NCBI RefSeq assembly: GCF_000321225.1
Contig: NW_004450402.1
Span: 2,764,344-2,828,343 of the forward strand
Origin: Odobenus rosmarus divergens
Lineage: Eukaryota; Chordata; Mammalia; Carnivora; Odobenidae
Length of the DNA: 64,000 nucleotides
Direction of reading: 5' to 3'
Shown: one piece after another, positions 12,232-22,159 of the stretch
Layout of the letters: each line of letters opens with the position of its first letter
How positions within the stretch are numbered: the stretch's first letter is position 1
Made by a program: the position numbers and the translations under genes
Notes under the pieces: model-generated
What the model was told of the DNA's origin: nothing
Seen by the model: only the letters and a program-made list of their open reading frames with translations
Databases searched by the model: none

Positions 12232-12549
12232 TAGAATGCACTTTTAATTCAACCGTCTTAAATGGTCTGCACTGAATGAGATACATCAAAATGCCACACT
12301 CATTAAAATTTGTAACCAAAAACTGTATTTCCACATATGGATGCTTCAGAAAGCAAATTCACCAATAATGTTACAATTACTTTCATCAGTAAAATGGTAT
12401 ACAGCAAATGATTAAATACATACCTACTGAAATTAATTTCTGGAACTCTTCTGTAGTTATGCATTTTTCCCCCCAAATAGAACAACTATTCTTAAACTTT
12501 GGGGAGGTATGGACTCTTTTGGGAATCTCTTTCAAAAAATGGATAGTCA

Positions 12550-12732
12550 GGGGTGCCTGGGTGGCTCAGTTGGTTGGGCTTCTGCCTTCAGCTCAGGTCA
12601 TGATCTCAGGGTCCTGGGACTGAGTCCCGCATCGGACTCCCTGCTCAGCAGGGAGTCTGCTTCTCCCTCTAACCCTCTTCCCTCTCATGCTCTATCTCAT
12701 TCTCTCTCAAATAAAAAAAAAAAAAAAAAAAA
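12550..12732 (+). mobile_element. Can-SINE, sense
   Basis: TSD AAAAAATGGATAGTCA, with one mismatch in the right copy. Confidence 0.92.
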
Positions 12733-13146
12733 TGGGTAGTCAAAGAAAATTCTTCAGGGTGTACAGACCCAAGTTAAAAACTGATACAGAATCATACACC
12801 TTCATGTAATTTCCCTTAACCATGTATGAATCAAATGGGCAACTTACTAGCCTCACCTTGGCTTCACAGCATATTCAAACACAATTTCAAGAAAAGAAAA
12901 ACATTTAGTAATTTGTGATCAATCTGGTTCACTTAGAAGGCTTCACTTCAACTGTCAAAAACGGTAACAAATCTGTTCTAAGTTTTTGACCAAGTCATTA
13001 ACAACTCATTTTTAGTTTTGGTTATAAATACGAAAATTGGCTAATAAGGCTTACAAAGATGTCATTAGCAGAAAGATGAAGCAAAATAATTTTACTAACA
13101 TTGTTGAACACCAGGAAGGAAACAGAAGAGGATTGGGTCAGTATCA

Positions 13147-13245
13147 CTGGCCAAGGACCCAAAATACTGTTCAGAGATGTGAAATATGATGATATAGCCT
13201 CAGACACCTGACTGAATGAATCCACCCACCAGTGGAACTTACACA
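13147..13245. repeat. Authentic copy of the segment duplicated beside the gap
   Basis: This segment (CCAAGGACCCAAAATACTG to CCAGTGGAACTTACACA) recurs essentially base for base at 11992-12088, directly against the N run. Here it continues smoothly into a CA repeat (13236-13258), so this is probably the genuine location. Confidence 0.85.
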
Positions 13246-14014
13246 CACACATACACAACAATACCAAATGGCAATTTTATTCCCTTTCTTAAAAAACGTT
13301 TATAAGGGTAGTCTGACCAATTACAAGTAGAGAGGCAGAAAAGCAAGTGCCATTTTAAAATTTCTACAACTATAATATACTTTTTCATTTACAGCTAGAG
13401 TAGGTTAAAATACAAACAATGTAAAAAATTACCCTGACACTTCTAGAAATATAAATATCCCGTGTGTGTGTGTATAAAATCAATATAGGAATAAACACAA
13501 TTACACCAAAAAAATTTAGGAATGTGCTAGTACACACTTTTTTTAAAGAACTTTAAATATGTTTTTATCACTTTGAATTCATATTAGGCCCTATAAGATT
13601 CAAAGATGCATAAACAAAGTTTCTAAAGAGGTGTCCATTGCTTTTAGAATGGAAAGTGCAACATAAGTGTATAAAGATGATAAATAATAATATCCACATG
13701 CCCATAGTTCTCAAGAAAAGCTTTCATTTATTCTATGTGCCCTCTTAAAAACTTAGGCTGTAAAAAATGTATTTTGCTTCCAAAAACAAGCTATTAATTC
13801 ACTACAACTTTAACAAATAAGATAAAAAAAAAAAAACCTCTTCCAAATCTCACAGGATTTGGAATGAAAGCATCAGCTGTAAAGTGAATCAAACGAAACT
13901 CCAAAGAGGTAACAAAACTGAACTTTACCTCAAGAAAAAGGAAGGTGTGTTTCTTGATTAGAACTCCACTGAATCTTTTGCAAAGAATACTGATCTTAAA
14001 AATCACTTGCTTTT

Positions 14015-14221
14015 GGGGCGCCTGGGTGGCTCAGTTGTTAAGCTTCTGCCTTCGGCTCAGGTCATGATCCCGGGGTCCTGGGATGGAGCCCCGCATCGGG
14101 CTCCCTGCTCAGCGGGAAGCCTGCTTCTCCCTCTCCCACTCCCCCTACTTGTGTTTCCTCTCTCACTGTCGCTCTCTCTGTGTCAAATAAATAAAATCTT
14201 TAAAAAAAATAAAAAAAAATA
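14015..14221 (+). mobile_element. Can-SINE, sense
   Basis: TSD AAAAATCACTTGCTTTT on both sides, identical; young. Confidence 0.94.
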
Positions 14222-15783
14222 AAAATCACTTGCTTTTATAAAATACAATCCTGTTGCTTCTATTTTATAGATCTTATATAGAACTTAAAATATCAAGCCC
14301 TTATGGTTAACAAAGACAACCGGTATTCTTTCATGCTATTTCTGTCCCTACATAGTTCTAACCAACTTCATCAAAAGGGCCTGACTATTCATAACTGAGT
14401 TAATCAAGATAATGTCCTAATTAATCAAGTACAACAAAAAGATCTAAGGACCTGAAGTTTCTTTTCTCAGGACATGTCTAAGCTATGACATCTAATTAAT
14501 TTTACAGTTAGCTAAAAGTATATTCTGAAATTGCTGCATATGTCCCAAACTTTCTAAGTTTTAGCATATGGATTGGGCCCCTATTCTGAAATGTAAAAAA
14601 AAAAAAAAAAGCTGTCACTTATTTCAAATGGATTCGGCAAATCTTCAGTGGTGGCCTAATTACTGTACATATTTAGCACTATGCTAGCAGTTGATCCGGG
14701 CTCCAACTATATATATATATATATATGCTGGAATAAATATAAATATGGAAAAGAGGAATCATTTCTGCACACTTCTCAGCACAATGAAACATATTTTACC
14801 TTTGCATTCTATTTCAGAACGTGGTATCAAAGAATGCAACAAAGATTGGAGAGTGTAGCAACGAAGAAATTTCAGCATAAAAAAGTATAGGCGAGTTAAA
14901 TTTTCAATTAAAAATCCTACGTCCCCTGCTGGTTAACTACACCACACTGCATAAAGTTTATTGTGATGACAACTGTTTCTAAAAAGCACAATTTTTTCTT
15001 GCCCTCTCTTCCTTTCAAAGTGTCTTCTAATCCTCAGGCCATGATAATTCTATTTTAGCATCTTTTATTTTAAAAATAAACAAGGTGAGTTTAAAACAAC
15101 AGGGTGGTTACTGTTCTTTGGAAACCAGCAGATTTAAGTCTAGGCCCCTGGTGTCCTCCGTCACGCTTCTGACTCCGGGAAGTGAAGAGGAAAGCCCACC
15201 TTCTGACAGTGTTTACCGCACTGGAAGAAGCAAAGAGCATTGACCCAGAACGAGGTGGAAGAAAGTGAAGGCACTAAGGGGCCCCAGCGGGGTCGCCGCG
15301 CCAGATGCCACCCGGTCAGCGGCATATGGGAGGCCCGGGATTGCTCCCAGCACCTTCGAAAGGGCCGCGGTGGCCGCGCGGGGCCCGGCGGCGAAGGCGA
15401 GGCTGCGAGGCGAGGGGCGCGGCGGGACCAGCACCGCCCGGGCGACGCGAGGGGCCGGCCGGCGGAGAGCCGAGCGTCATTTCCAATCCGCGGCGGAGGC
15501 GCACGTGGGGATCGAGGCCGCAGGGCCTCCCGGGGCCGCCGGGGGAGAGGGCGGCAGGTGCGGGAGAGGCAAGCGGCTTCCCCAAGAGGACGGGCCCCGG
15601 AGGCCGCGGGCCGGGACGAGGGAGGAAAGCCCCGGAGCAGAAACAAGAGGGCTCAGGAGGCTGAGACACCGGCACCACCGACAGGGCGGGGGCACTCAGG
15701 GCGGCCGGTGGCGGCGGCGCTGGGGGCAGAGATCGGATTGGGGGGCCCCGAGGGACGCTCCCCGGCGCGGTACCCCAGCTCAC

Positions 15784-15867
15784 CGTGCCTCCATCCTTAA
15801 TGATGATCTTCTTGGCCAGCATGATACTGCGGTTCGCGGCCCGTTTCTTCTTCTTCCCCTGGGTCAT
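15784..15867 (-). CDS. MFSD14A: MFSD14A coding exon 1 (start codon exon)
   Basis: Encodes residues 1-28, MTQGKKKKRAANRSIMLAKK then IIIKDGGT, the conserved basic cytosolic N-terminus of MFSD14A (HIAT1). The start ATG is at 15867-15865 with A at -3. The exon ends ACG before a GTGAGC donor (15783 downward). It joins in phase 0 to exon 2 at 1799, giving KDGGT-PQGIG as in the human protein. It sits inside the CpG island. A three-codon upstream ORF overlaps the start codon and is listed separately. The lysine-rich start has no signal peptide, as expected for an MFS protein that uses its first helix as signal anchor. Confidence 0.96.
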
Positions 15868-15875
15868 TTTACCAT
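15865..15875 (-). promoter_or_regulatory. Three-codon uORF overlapping the MFSD14A start
   Basis: On the minus strand the sequence before the start reads GAGG ATG GTA AAA TGA. The upstream ATG (15875-15873) has A at -3 and G at +4, a strong context. It encodes Met-Val-Lys, and its TGA stop (15866-15864) shares two bases with the main ATG (15867-15865). Ribosomes starting at the uORF would terminate exactly on the main start codon, the AUGA arrangement associated with termination-reinitiation. That it affects MFSD14A output is inference, and the transcription start has not been located. Confidence 0.7.
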
Positions 15876-16060
15876 CCTCGATTCCTGGCGCTGCTGCAGC
15901 CACTCCCGGGGCGGCCGGCCCCAGCGGCGAGTGCCGTCCCGCCACTACTGCCGGGCCGAGCCGCTCGGGGCGCCCGCCGCCATCTTGAGGGCCCGGCCTG
16001 CCTCCGGCGGCGCGTCACATCGTGCGATCCGCGGAGGAGCCCGCCCCGCCCCGCCCCGCC

Positions 16061-16068
16061 CACGTGAC
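16061..16068. promoter_or_regulatory. E-box / CLEAR-like site CACGTGAC between GC boxes
   Basis: CACGTGAC lies within a tract of repeated CCCCGCC boxes, roughly 190 bases upstream of the MFSD14A start codon. USF, MYC/MAX and TFEB/TFE3 bind this core. Position and clustering with SP1-type boxes suggest a promoter element; which factor binds is unknown. Confidence 0.5.
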
Positions 16069-16155
16069 ACCGCCCCGCCCTCTCGGTTGCTCTGCGTTCG
16101 TGCGGCGGCGAGGCAAGTCCAGAGGGAAGCTGCTAGACTCGCGGCTGTTGCAACC

Positions 16156-16345
16156 CGGTGCTCGCTTAGTCCTCACAACAGCCCTGGGCGGTAGGGGCAC
16201 TTATAGTCCTTCCTTCACTGATGAAGAAATGTACGTTTCTAAAAGTTACCTGCTCGTGGAAATACGGCTGATAAATGGTTGCCCTGGAAATCTGACCAGG
16301 CCTCCTCAACTATTAGCGCTATCTCCAACGGTGTTCTAATCAAGA
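16156..16345 (-). mobile_element. MIR remnant just upstream of the CpG island
   Basis: TCCTCACAACAGCCCTGGGC, GGTAGGGGCACTTATAGTCC and CACTGATGAAGAAATG follow the antisense MIR order. It abuts the outer edge of the MFSD14A promoter. Confidence 0.6.
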
Positions 16346-16929
16346 CGGGAATCGAAGGGAACAGTTGAAATCGTTTTCCAGAAATAGTGGGTAAGGATAA
16401 ACTGATTTTTCAGAAACAGTGTTTTGTCTTCGTGCCCAGTCCCTACTCCTCCTACCCACCCCCGGCTCCTCGGCTCAACTGGAGCATGGTTTCCAGCAGC
16501 TCCCTAGTCCCGGGACTTTTTATTTCCTGCCAATAAAAACGTACATAACCTATGTTATACTTTGTAACCAACTACTTGTTTTACCGTATTGCTTAAAAAT
16601 CAACTTAATGGGGGTAAAATTCAAGAAATGACAGTTGACATAAGTGAAATACGGCTACAGATTACGGCATCACAATATTAAGTCTGATTGTGATAACTGT
16701 ACTGTTAGATAAGAGACTATCCCTTTTCTTAATACACTTAAGTCTTAAGGAGTGAAGGGATGTGATGCACGCTACCTGCTCTCAAATAGTTAGGAGATAA
16801 CATGTTTGTATATGTGAGGAGGGGGTGAGAGTGACAAAAAGGCAAGTTGTTAAAAATAGTGTTTTTGATTATGGTGATTTTAAGATATGTTTACAAATTC
16901 AGTAATATACTTTGGAAGAAATGGGGTCT
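16346..16929. other. Intergenic stretch upstream of MFSD14A
   Basis: Unremarkable sequence between the MIR remnant and the MLT1-like LTR; no exon, promoter or repeat that I can support. Confidence 0.5.
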
Positions 16930-17390
16930 AATTCTCCCCTTCAGTGTGGGACTGGGCTGAGTGACTCTTTTCTAATAGGATATAGCAGAACTGACAGCAC
17001 TGACTTCAGCGGGTAGGTCATAAAAGGCATGGCATCTTCCTGCTAGGTCTTTTTCATTCATTCTGGGCTCAAGTCTGGGGAAGCCAGCTGCCATGTTATG
17101 ACACTTAAGCAGCCTATAGCCAGGTCTAGGTGTCCAGGAACAGAAGCCTCCTACCAACAGCTATGTGAGTAGTCTTGGAAGCAGATCCTCCAGCACTGGT
17201 TAAACCTTTAGGTGACTGCAACCCCTGCCAACATCCTGGCTCCAATTTCAGGAAATCCTGAGCTAGGACCACCTAGATTAGCCACTATGGGTTCCCTGAC
17301 TCTCAGAAACTGTAAGATAAAAAGTACTTATTTTAAGCCACTAAGTTTTGGGGTAATTTATAATATAGCTGTAGATAGCTAATACACAGG
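16930..17390 (+). mobile_element. MLT1-like MaLR LTR remnant
   Basis: The 3' part carries the family signature: a TTTTAAGCCACTAAGTTTTG segment followed by GGTAATTTATAATATAGC and AGCTAATACA. Old and diverged, without coding capacity. The 5' boundary is approximate. Confidence 0.75.
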
Positions 17391-17610
17391 GTAAAGGGAA
17401 TGTGTTCTTTGTACTATTGTTGCAACTTTTTTTTTTTTTAAAGTAGGCTCCACACTGGGCTCAAACTCAAGACCCTAAGATCAAGACCTGAACTGAAATC
17501 AAGAGTTGGGGCCCCTAACCAGCTGAGCCACCCAGGCACCCCTATTGTTGCAACTTTTATGTAAGTTTGAGATTATTTCAAAATAAAATATTAAAAAGTT
17601 TGAATTTTCT
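17391..17610 (+). mobile_element. Old L1 3' end, split by a short SINE
   Basis: TTGTACTATTGTTGCAACTT resumes after the SINE as GCAACTTTTATGTAAGTTTG and ends TTTCAAAATAAAATATTAAA. Confidence 0.6.
17431..17541 (-). mobile_element. Short Can-SINE, antisense
   Basis: TSD CTATTGTTGCAACTTTT on both sides. Short subtype. Confidence 0.9.
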
Positions 17611-17755
17611 GTTCCTTCTATTTTTATATAGAAGAACATTTGACTAGAAATGGAAAACAAAGGCAATTTACCTTGATGGATAGTTCAAGTTACATTTTCC
17701 CATCAACAAGTAAACTCATCACTTTTTTTTTTTTAAACATTTGCTGTTCAATTTC

Positions 17756-17956
17756 TTTTTTTTTTTAAAGATTTTATTTATTTATTTGACAGAGAGAGAG
17801 ACAGTGAGAAAGGGAACACAAGCAGGGGGAGTGGGAGAGGGAGAAGCAGGCTTCCCGCAGAGCAGGGAGCCCGAAGCGGGACTCGATCCCAGGACCCCAG
17901 GATCATGACCCGAGCTGAAGGCAGATGCCTAAACAACTGAGCCACCCAGGTGCCCC
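17756..17956 (-). mobile_element. Can-SINE, antisense
   Basis: Full length with GAGCCACCCAGGTGCCCC at the right; CTCATCA occurs on its right flank and again beyond the next SINE. Confidence 0.92.
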
Positions 17957-17965
17957 TCATCATTT

Positions 17966-18065
17966 GTTTATTATTATTTTTTTAAATAGTCTCCACATCC
18001 AAGGTGGGGCTTGAACTCAGGATCAGGTGTGGCATGGTCTACGGACTGAGCCAGCCAGACACCCC
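17966..18065 (-). mobile_element. Short Can-SINE, antisense
   Basis: TTTTTTTAAATAGTCTCCAC to AGCCAGCCAGACACCCC. CCCTCATCAT flanks both ends. Confidence 0.82.
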
Positions 18066-18219
18066 TCATCATCTGTTTAAAAATAATTCTATTGCTGAAA
18101 CATTTAATTGAGCCCCAACCTAAAGCTCCTTAGAGAAAGTCATGACAAGATTTCATAACTAAATTCCCAGGAGTTTGTTTTGGATGGACATAGAGGGCTG
18201 GTTAAGATCATTTATTGTG

Positions 18220-18414
18220 GGGCGCCTGAGTGGCTCAGTTGGTTAAGCGACTGCCTTCGGCTCAGGTCATGATCCTGGAGTCCCGGGATCGAGTCCCGCA
18301 TCGGGCTCCCTGCTTGGCGGGGAGTCTGCTTCTCCCTCTGACCCTCTTTCCTCTCGTGCTTTCTATCTCTCATTCTCTCTCTCAAATAAATAAATAAAAT
18401 CTTTAAAAAAAAAA
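18220..18414 (+). mobile_element. Can-SINE, sense (first of two at one target)
   Basis: TSD AAGATCATTTATTGTG on both sides, identical. Confidence 0.94.
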
Positions 18415-18430
18415 AAGATCATTTATTGTG

Positions 18431-18620
18431 GGGGCACCTGGGTGGCTTGGTCCATTAAGCATCTGCCTTCGGCTCAGGTCATGATCCCAGGGTCCTGGGA
18501 TTGAGCCCCTCATCGGGCTCTCCGCTCAGCGGGGAGCCTGCTTCTCCCTCTCCCTCTCCCCCTGCTTGTGATCCCTCTCTTGCTGTCTCTCTGTCAAAAA
18601 TAAATAAAATCTTAAAAAAA
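18431..18620 (+). mobile_element. Can-SINE, sense (second at the same target)
   Basis: TSD GATCATTTATTGTG, the same word that flanks the preceding SINE; the third copy is at about 18621. Confidence 0.93.
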
Positions 18621-18714
18621 TGATCATTTATTGTGTGGTTACTCTGACTTTTCATAGCCCCTCAGAATGATACTTCATTGAGCTATACCAATTTTACCAT
18701 CCTAAAGAACTGAT

Positions 18715-18995
18715 TATTATTCCTTCAAAAAATATTTTTGAGTACCTATAAGTGTTTGTCAGTGGTTTACTAGACCCTGAGGATACATTCATACATGAAA
18801 TCTTATTTATGTACATGAAGCTTAATTATACTGGGGGACAAAGTTATGAAACAAACACAAAAGGAAGATAATTGCAGACTGTGGCAAGTGCTGTTGGAAA
18901 TAATAAAGAGAAATTTAACACATTGAATGTCCAGAATGTCCCAGGCTTTGTGCTAGAAGAGCTGCAATAGTAAACAAGAGAGATCAGTCCTGTTC
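18715..18995 (-). mobile_element. L2 3' end fragment, antisense
   Basis: TTTTGAGTACCTATAAGTG, a CCTGAGGATACATTCATACA block and GGCAAGTGCTGTTGGAAATA resemble antisense L2; strongly diverged. Confidence 0.45.
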
Positions 18996-19479
18996 TAACA
19001 GACCTGTTGTGTACGTATTTGTGGCTTTTATATGATTTGGGGTTGTGAAGATTCACAAACTTTACATTAAGTGGTTAGTATGTCAGTTAGGATTCTTCGG
19101 TTAAAGTCAACAGAAACTAACATTGGCCAGCATAAGCAAAAGAAGGATATTGGGAGTCCCCCAAATAATGAGAAGGCCAAAAATCAGGCTTGAAAACAAG
19201 TAAGAACCAAGGTGGAAAGTTCGTAAGAACACTTCATGAGGCACCTTGGAAGTACAGGGATCCCTTAGAGAGAAGAGCAAGTGGCTGAAGCTCAATATTC
19301 CTAAAGAAACTAAGATTGTATCACAGAATCCAAGCCTCAAAATGCACCATTTATTAAAGAAACTGCACTTCACTATATTAACAGAAGAGGGCTTTCTTTA
19401 TAATAAACTGAGTCACTCATATCCTTTCACCCCTCCCTTCCATAGAACTACCTTTTCTTGCTGATCCAGGAAAACCCAG
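18996..19479. other. Intergenic stretch, possibly old repeat
   Basis: TTAAAGTCAACAGAAACTAA then GCATAAGCAAAAGAAGG looks like the start of an old interspersed repeat, but I cannot assign it. ORFs here are short and without similarity. Confidence 0.35.
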
Positions 19480-19757
19480 AACATCTTATCGGGACAGAAA
19501 AAGCTACCAAAAACCCATACAAGGCAACTATTAAAACAGAAGGCCTTTCAATTAAAAGAAAGTACTACCCTCTAGAAAATATGAAGCAGAGGAACTACAT
19601 ACAACACTCCAGTATGAATTAAATATCATTAAATATACAACCACAGATGTGAAAGGATGCAACATATACAAGGTTTAAAACCCAGTAGGAAGATGTGAGA
19701 GTTGATCAAACTCAGGCAATATACTGAAAAAATAAAATCATCTAAAAAATGTATACT

Positions 19758-19964
19758 AGGGGCGCCTGGGTGGCTCAGTTGTTAAGCATCTGCCTTCGGC
19801 TCAGGTCATGGTCCCAGGGTCCTGGGATCGAGCCCTGCATCAGGCTCCCTGCTCGGCGGGAGGCCTGCTTCTCCCTCTCCCACTCCCCCTGCTTGTGTTC
19901 CCTCTCTCGCTGTGTCTCTCTCTGTCAAATAAATAAATAAATCTTTAAAAAAAAATAAAAATAA
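19758..19964 (+). mobile_element. Can-SINE, sense
   Basis: TSD AAATGTATACTA on both sides, lying in an L1-like remnant. Confidence 0.93.
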
Positions 19965-20287
19965 ATGTATACTATATTACAGGGTTCCTAAGAAAGACAT
20001 AATGAAGGTAAGAAACATGGAGGAGAAGCATAAATCAGTCATGAGAACAAGAAAAGAAAGAAAAAGGGTCAGAGAGAAGATGACGTGGAAAAATTATCTG
20101 GGCCTCCAGACAAAAGCCAACAACAAACAAAATTAACATTTCCCAAGGAGAAAAATATCAAGTGGTGCCAGAATGACAATAAAACCAAGCTACACAACGG
20201 TGGAGCAACATTGTCCAAAAAATTCAAGAAACTTTGAGTCAAGGATTTTATATCTAGTCAAGCTGTACTTAAAGTATCTAGATTCTA

Positions 20288-20440
20288 GGGGCGCCTGCGT
20301 GGCTCAGTTCATGAAGCATCTGCCTTCGACTCAGGTCGTTATCTCAGGGTCCTAGGATCAGGCTCCCTGCTTCACTCTCACTCTGCTCCAACCCCCAATT
20401 TGTGTTCCCTTTCTCGCTGTCAAAAAAAAAAAAAAAAATT
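20288..20440 (+). mobile_element. Can-SINE, sense, with deleted body
   Basis: The GGGATCGAGCC to GGGCTCC part is shortened. Flanks AGTATCTAGATTCT and AGTGTCTAGATTC. Confidence 0.9.
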
Positions 20441-20456
20441 AAAAGTGTCTAGATTC

Positions 20457-20634
20457 GGGCGCCTGGGTGGCTCAGATGGTTAAGCGTCTGCCTTCGGCTC
20501 AGGTCATGATCCCAGGGTCCTGGGATCGAGTCCCGCATCGGGCTCCCTGCTCCTTGGGAGCCTGCTTCTCCCTCTACCTCTCTCTCTCTCTGTCTGTCTC
20601 TCATGAATAAATAAATAAAAAGTTTAAAAAAAAA
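20457..20634 (+). mobile_element. Can-SINE, sense (adjacent, same target)
   Basis: TSD AAGTGTCTAGATTC on both sides, identical; shares the target word with the preceding copy. Confidence 0.93.
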
Positions 20635-21359
20635 AGTGTCTAGATTCTAGAAGAAATTTTCAATATTGCCAGAACTTGAGGAACAGTGTCCTTAGAAGCT
20701 TTCCTTATATACTTTACTAGAAGAGCTCTATCCAGCCATTAGTTGATTGGGAAGGATTCAGCTAAAGTACTAGTGGAGGGTATTAAGTATATTTAAAATA
20801 TATTTAATTTATAACAAAAGCAGGCACTACAGTGAGAAAATAGTGTGTAAATGTTATATATGCTCTAATCAAATAGAAGTAAGGGAACTAAAAAATATGA
20901 AAATTAGAGGAAGGAGTAGAGTAAGTTCATTGGTTGTCACAAGGCAATTAGATGGGAATCAGCATTTAAATATGACAAGCTAAATAGAAGCCTAGACAAG
21001 CAAAAACGGGGGCTCTAAGAGCATTACATAAAATGTTAACAGTATAAACGTAACCACTAGAACATACAAAGCTTTCTAAACATAAGAAAATTTAAAAGCA
21101 GAGAACACACTCCAAAGGGAAAAGAAACAATAAATATAGCAATGTACATGATTGTTTATTTTTCAAAAAGAAACACAGGAAATACAAACTAGAAGCTATT
21201 GAAAATACTACCTTTGGGGTGGTTAAGAATGGGGTGGAAGGATAGCCATGACAGCTAGACTTCTCTGAGTATACTTTTTATATAGCTTTAACTTTGAACC
21301 ATGTAAATCTTTTACATACTCAAAAACAGAATAAAAATCTTAAAGAAAAACATCAAAAA

Positions 21360-21419
21360 CCCGATGCGGGGCTGGATCCTAGGACCCTGGGATCATGACC
21401 TGAGCCACCCAGGCACCCC
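21360..21419 (-). mobile_element. Truncated Can-SINE head with internal deletion
   Basis: CCCGATGCGGGGCTGGATCC to GAGCCACCCAGGCACCCC. The roughly 27 bases normally between two TGAGC words are absent. Confidence 0.85.
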
Positions 21420-21944
21420 TGAAAATTAAAAAATTTTAAATCACCATTTTGCACCTCAGTGTAGTGTAATAAATGATTCAGCTAAGAATCATCAATTGAT
21501 GCTAAAGTTATTGAAGGCTGTTAGGAAAAGAATATTCCCATGGTGCCAAAACATTGCCTTAGAGATTACTAATTACTAAGCAGGAAAAAAAAATTACCTT
21601 TACAATGGTAAGATCTCGTAGTCAACACCTTGACCAAATGATTATTGTCTTCAATAGTGAGATAACCTAGAATTATGTGTCTTCAGTGTGGTAAAATATA
21701 AAATCTACAAGATCACCTATGAAATATTCTTTACGAAAACATTTAAGCTGAAGCTAATCAAACCTACAGACTCCACTTCCAGTTCAATGAAATACAAAGA
21801 ATAAAGGGAACAAGTCAAAGGATACAGACAGATCAAGGATAGGAGCAAAGTGATTTAGATTCTTTAAAAAGTCACATCATGGAGGGAAAACAACCAAGGG
21901 GATGCAGGGAAGGATCTTCTAAACTAGTAAGACAATCAAATACA

Positions 21945-22149
21945 GGGGCACCTGGGTGGCTCAGTCGTTAAGCACCTGCCTTCGGCTCAGGTCATGATCC
22001 CAGGGTCCTGGGATCGAGCCCCGCATCGGGCTCCCTGCTCAGCGGGAGCCTGCTTCTCCCTCTCCCACTCCCCCTGCTTGTGTTCCCTCTCTCACTGTGT
22101 CTCTCTCTCTCTGTCAAATAAATCAATAAAATCTTAAAAACAAAAAAAG
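21945..22149 (+). mobile_element. Can-SINE, sense
   Basis: TSD GACAATCAAATACA on both sides. It is the last SINE before the 8-kb interval without any. Confidence 0.93.
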
Positions 22150-22159
22150 ACAATCAAAT

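Larger units (their letters stand above)
1800..15783 (-). other. MFSD14A: MFSD14A intron 1 (about 14 kb)
   Basis: Bounded by the GTGAGC donor at 15783 and the AG acceptor at 1801-1800. It holds about 13 Can-SINEs, antisense L2 remnants (2.2-5.5 kb), L1 3' ends (2.5 and 8.8-9.1 kb), a MIR (8.0 kb) and a 50-base assembly gap at about 12.09 kb. Stretches with nothing recognisable are about 7.3-8.0, 9.1-9.85, 10.0-10.7, 12.75-14.0 and 14.25-15.2 kb, all AT-rich non-coding sequence with short A/T runs and a TA microsatellite at about 14709. Confidence 0.9.
15260..16160 (-). promoter_or_regulatory. MFSD14A: CpG-island promoter and 5' UTR of MFSD14A
   Basis: About 900 bases of very high G+C with dense CpG in an otherwise AT-rich window. 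The island spans MFSD14A exon 1, its 5' UTR and the start of intron 1. A run of GC boxes (CCCCGCC repeats, about 16041-16058 and 16070-16080) brackets a CACGTG E-box at 16061-16066, extended to CACGTGAC, which resembles the USF/MYC/TFEB (CLEAR) type of site. No TATA box is apparent. The transcription start is probably between 15900 and 16050 but cannot be fixed from sequence. Several long ORFs in both directions here are by-products of GC richness. Confidence 0.85.
19480..21350 (+). mobile_element. Old L1/HAL1-like remnant, broken by three SINEs
   Basis: Sequence such as AAAACCAAGCTACACAACGG then AAGGATTTTATATCTAGTCA resembles the late ORF region of old L1-type elements, and it ends with a TTTGAACCATGTAAATCTTT-type 3' tail. 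All frames are broken. Subfamily uncertain. Confidence 0.45.

Noticed and set aside
15265..16194. 309-codon plus-strand ORF across the CpG island
   Set aside because: It runs antisense to MFSD14A exon 1 and its promoter, is Arg/Ala/Gly/Pro-rich as expected from GC bias, and shows no domain. Other ORFs of 60-210 codons here are the same effect.
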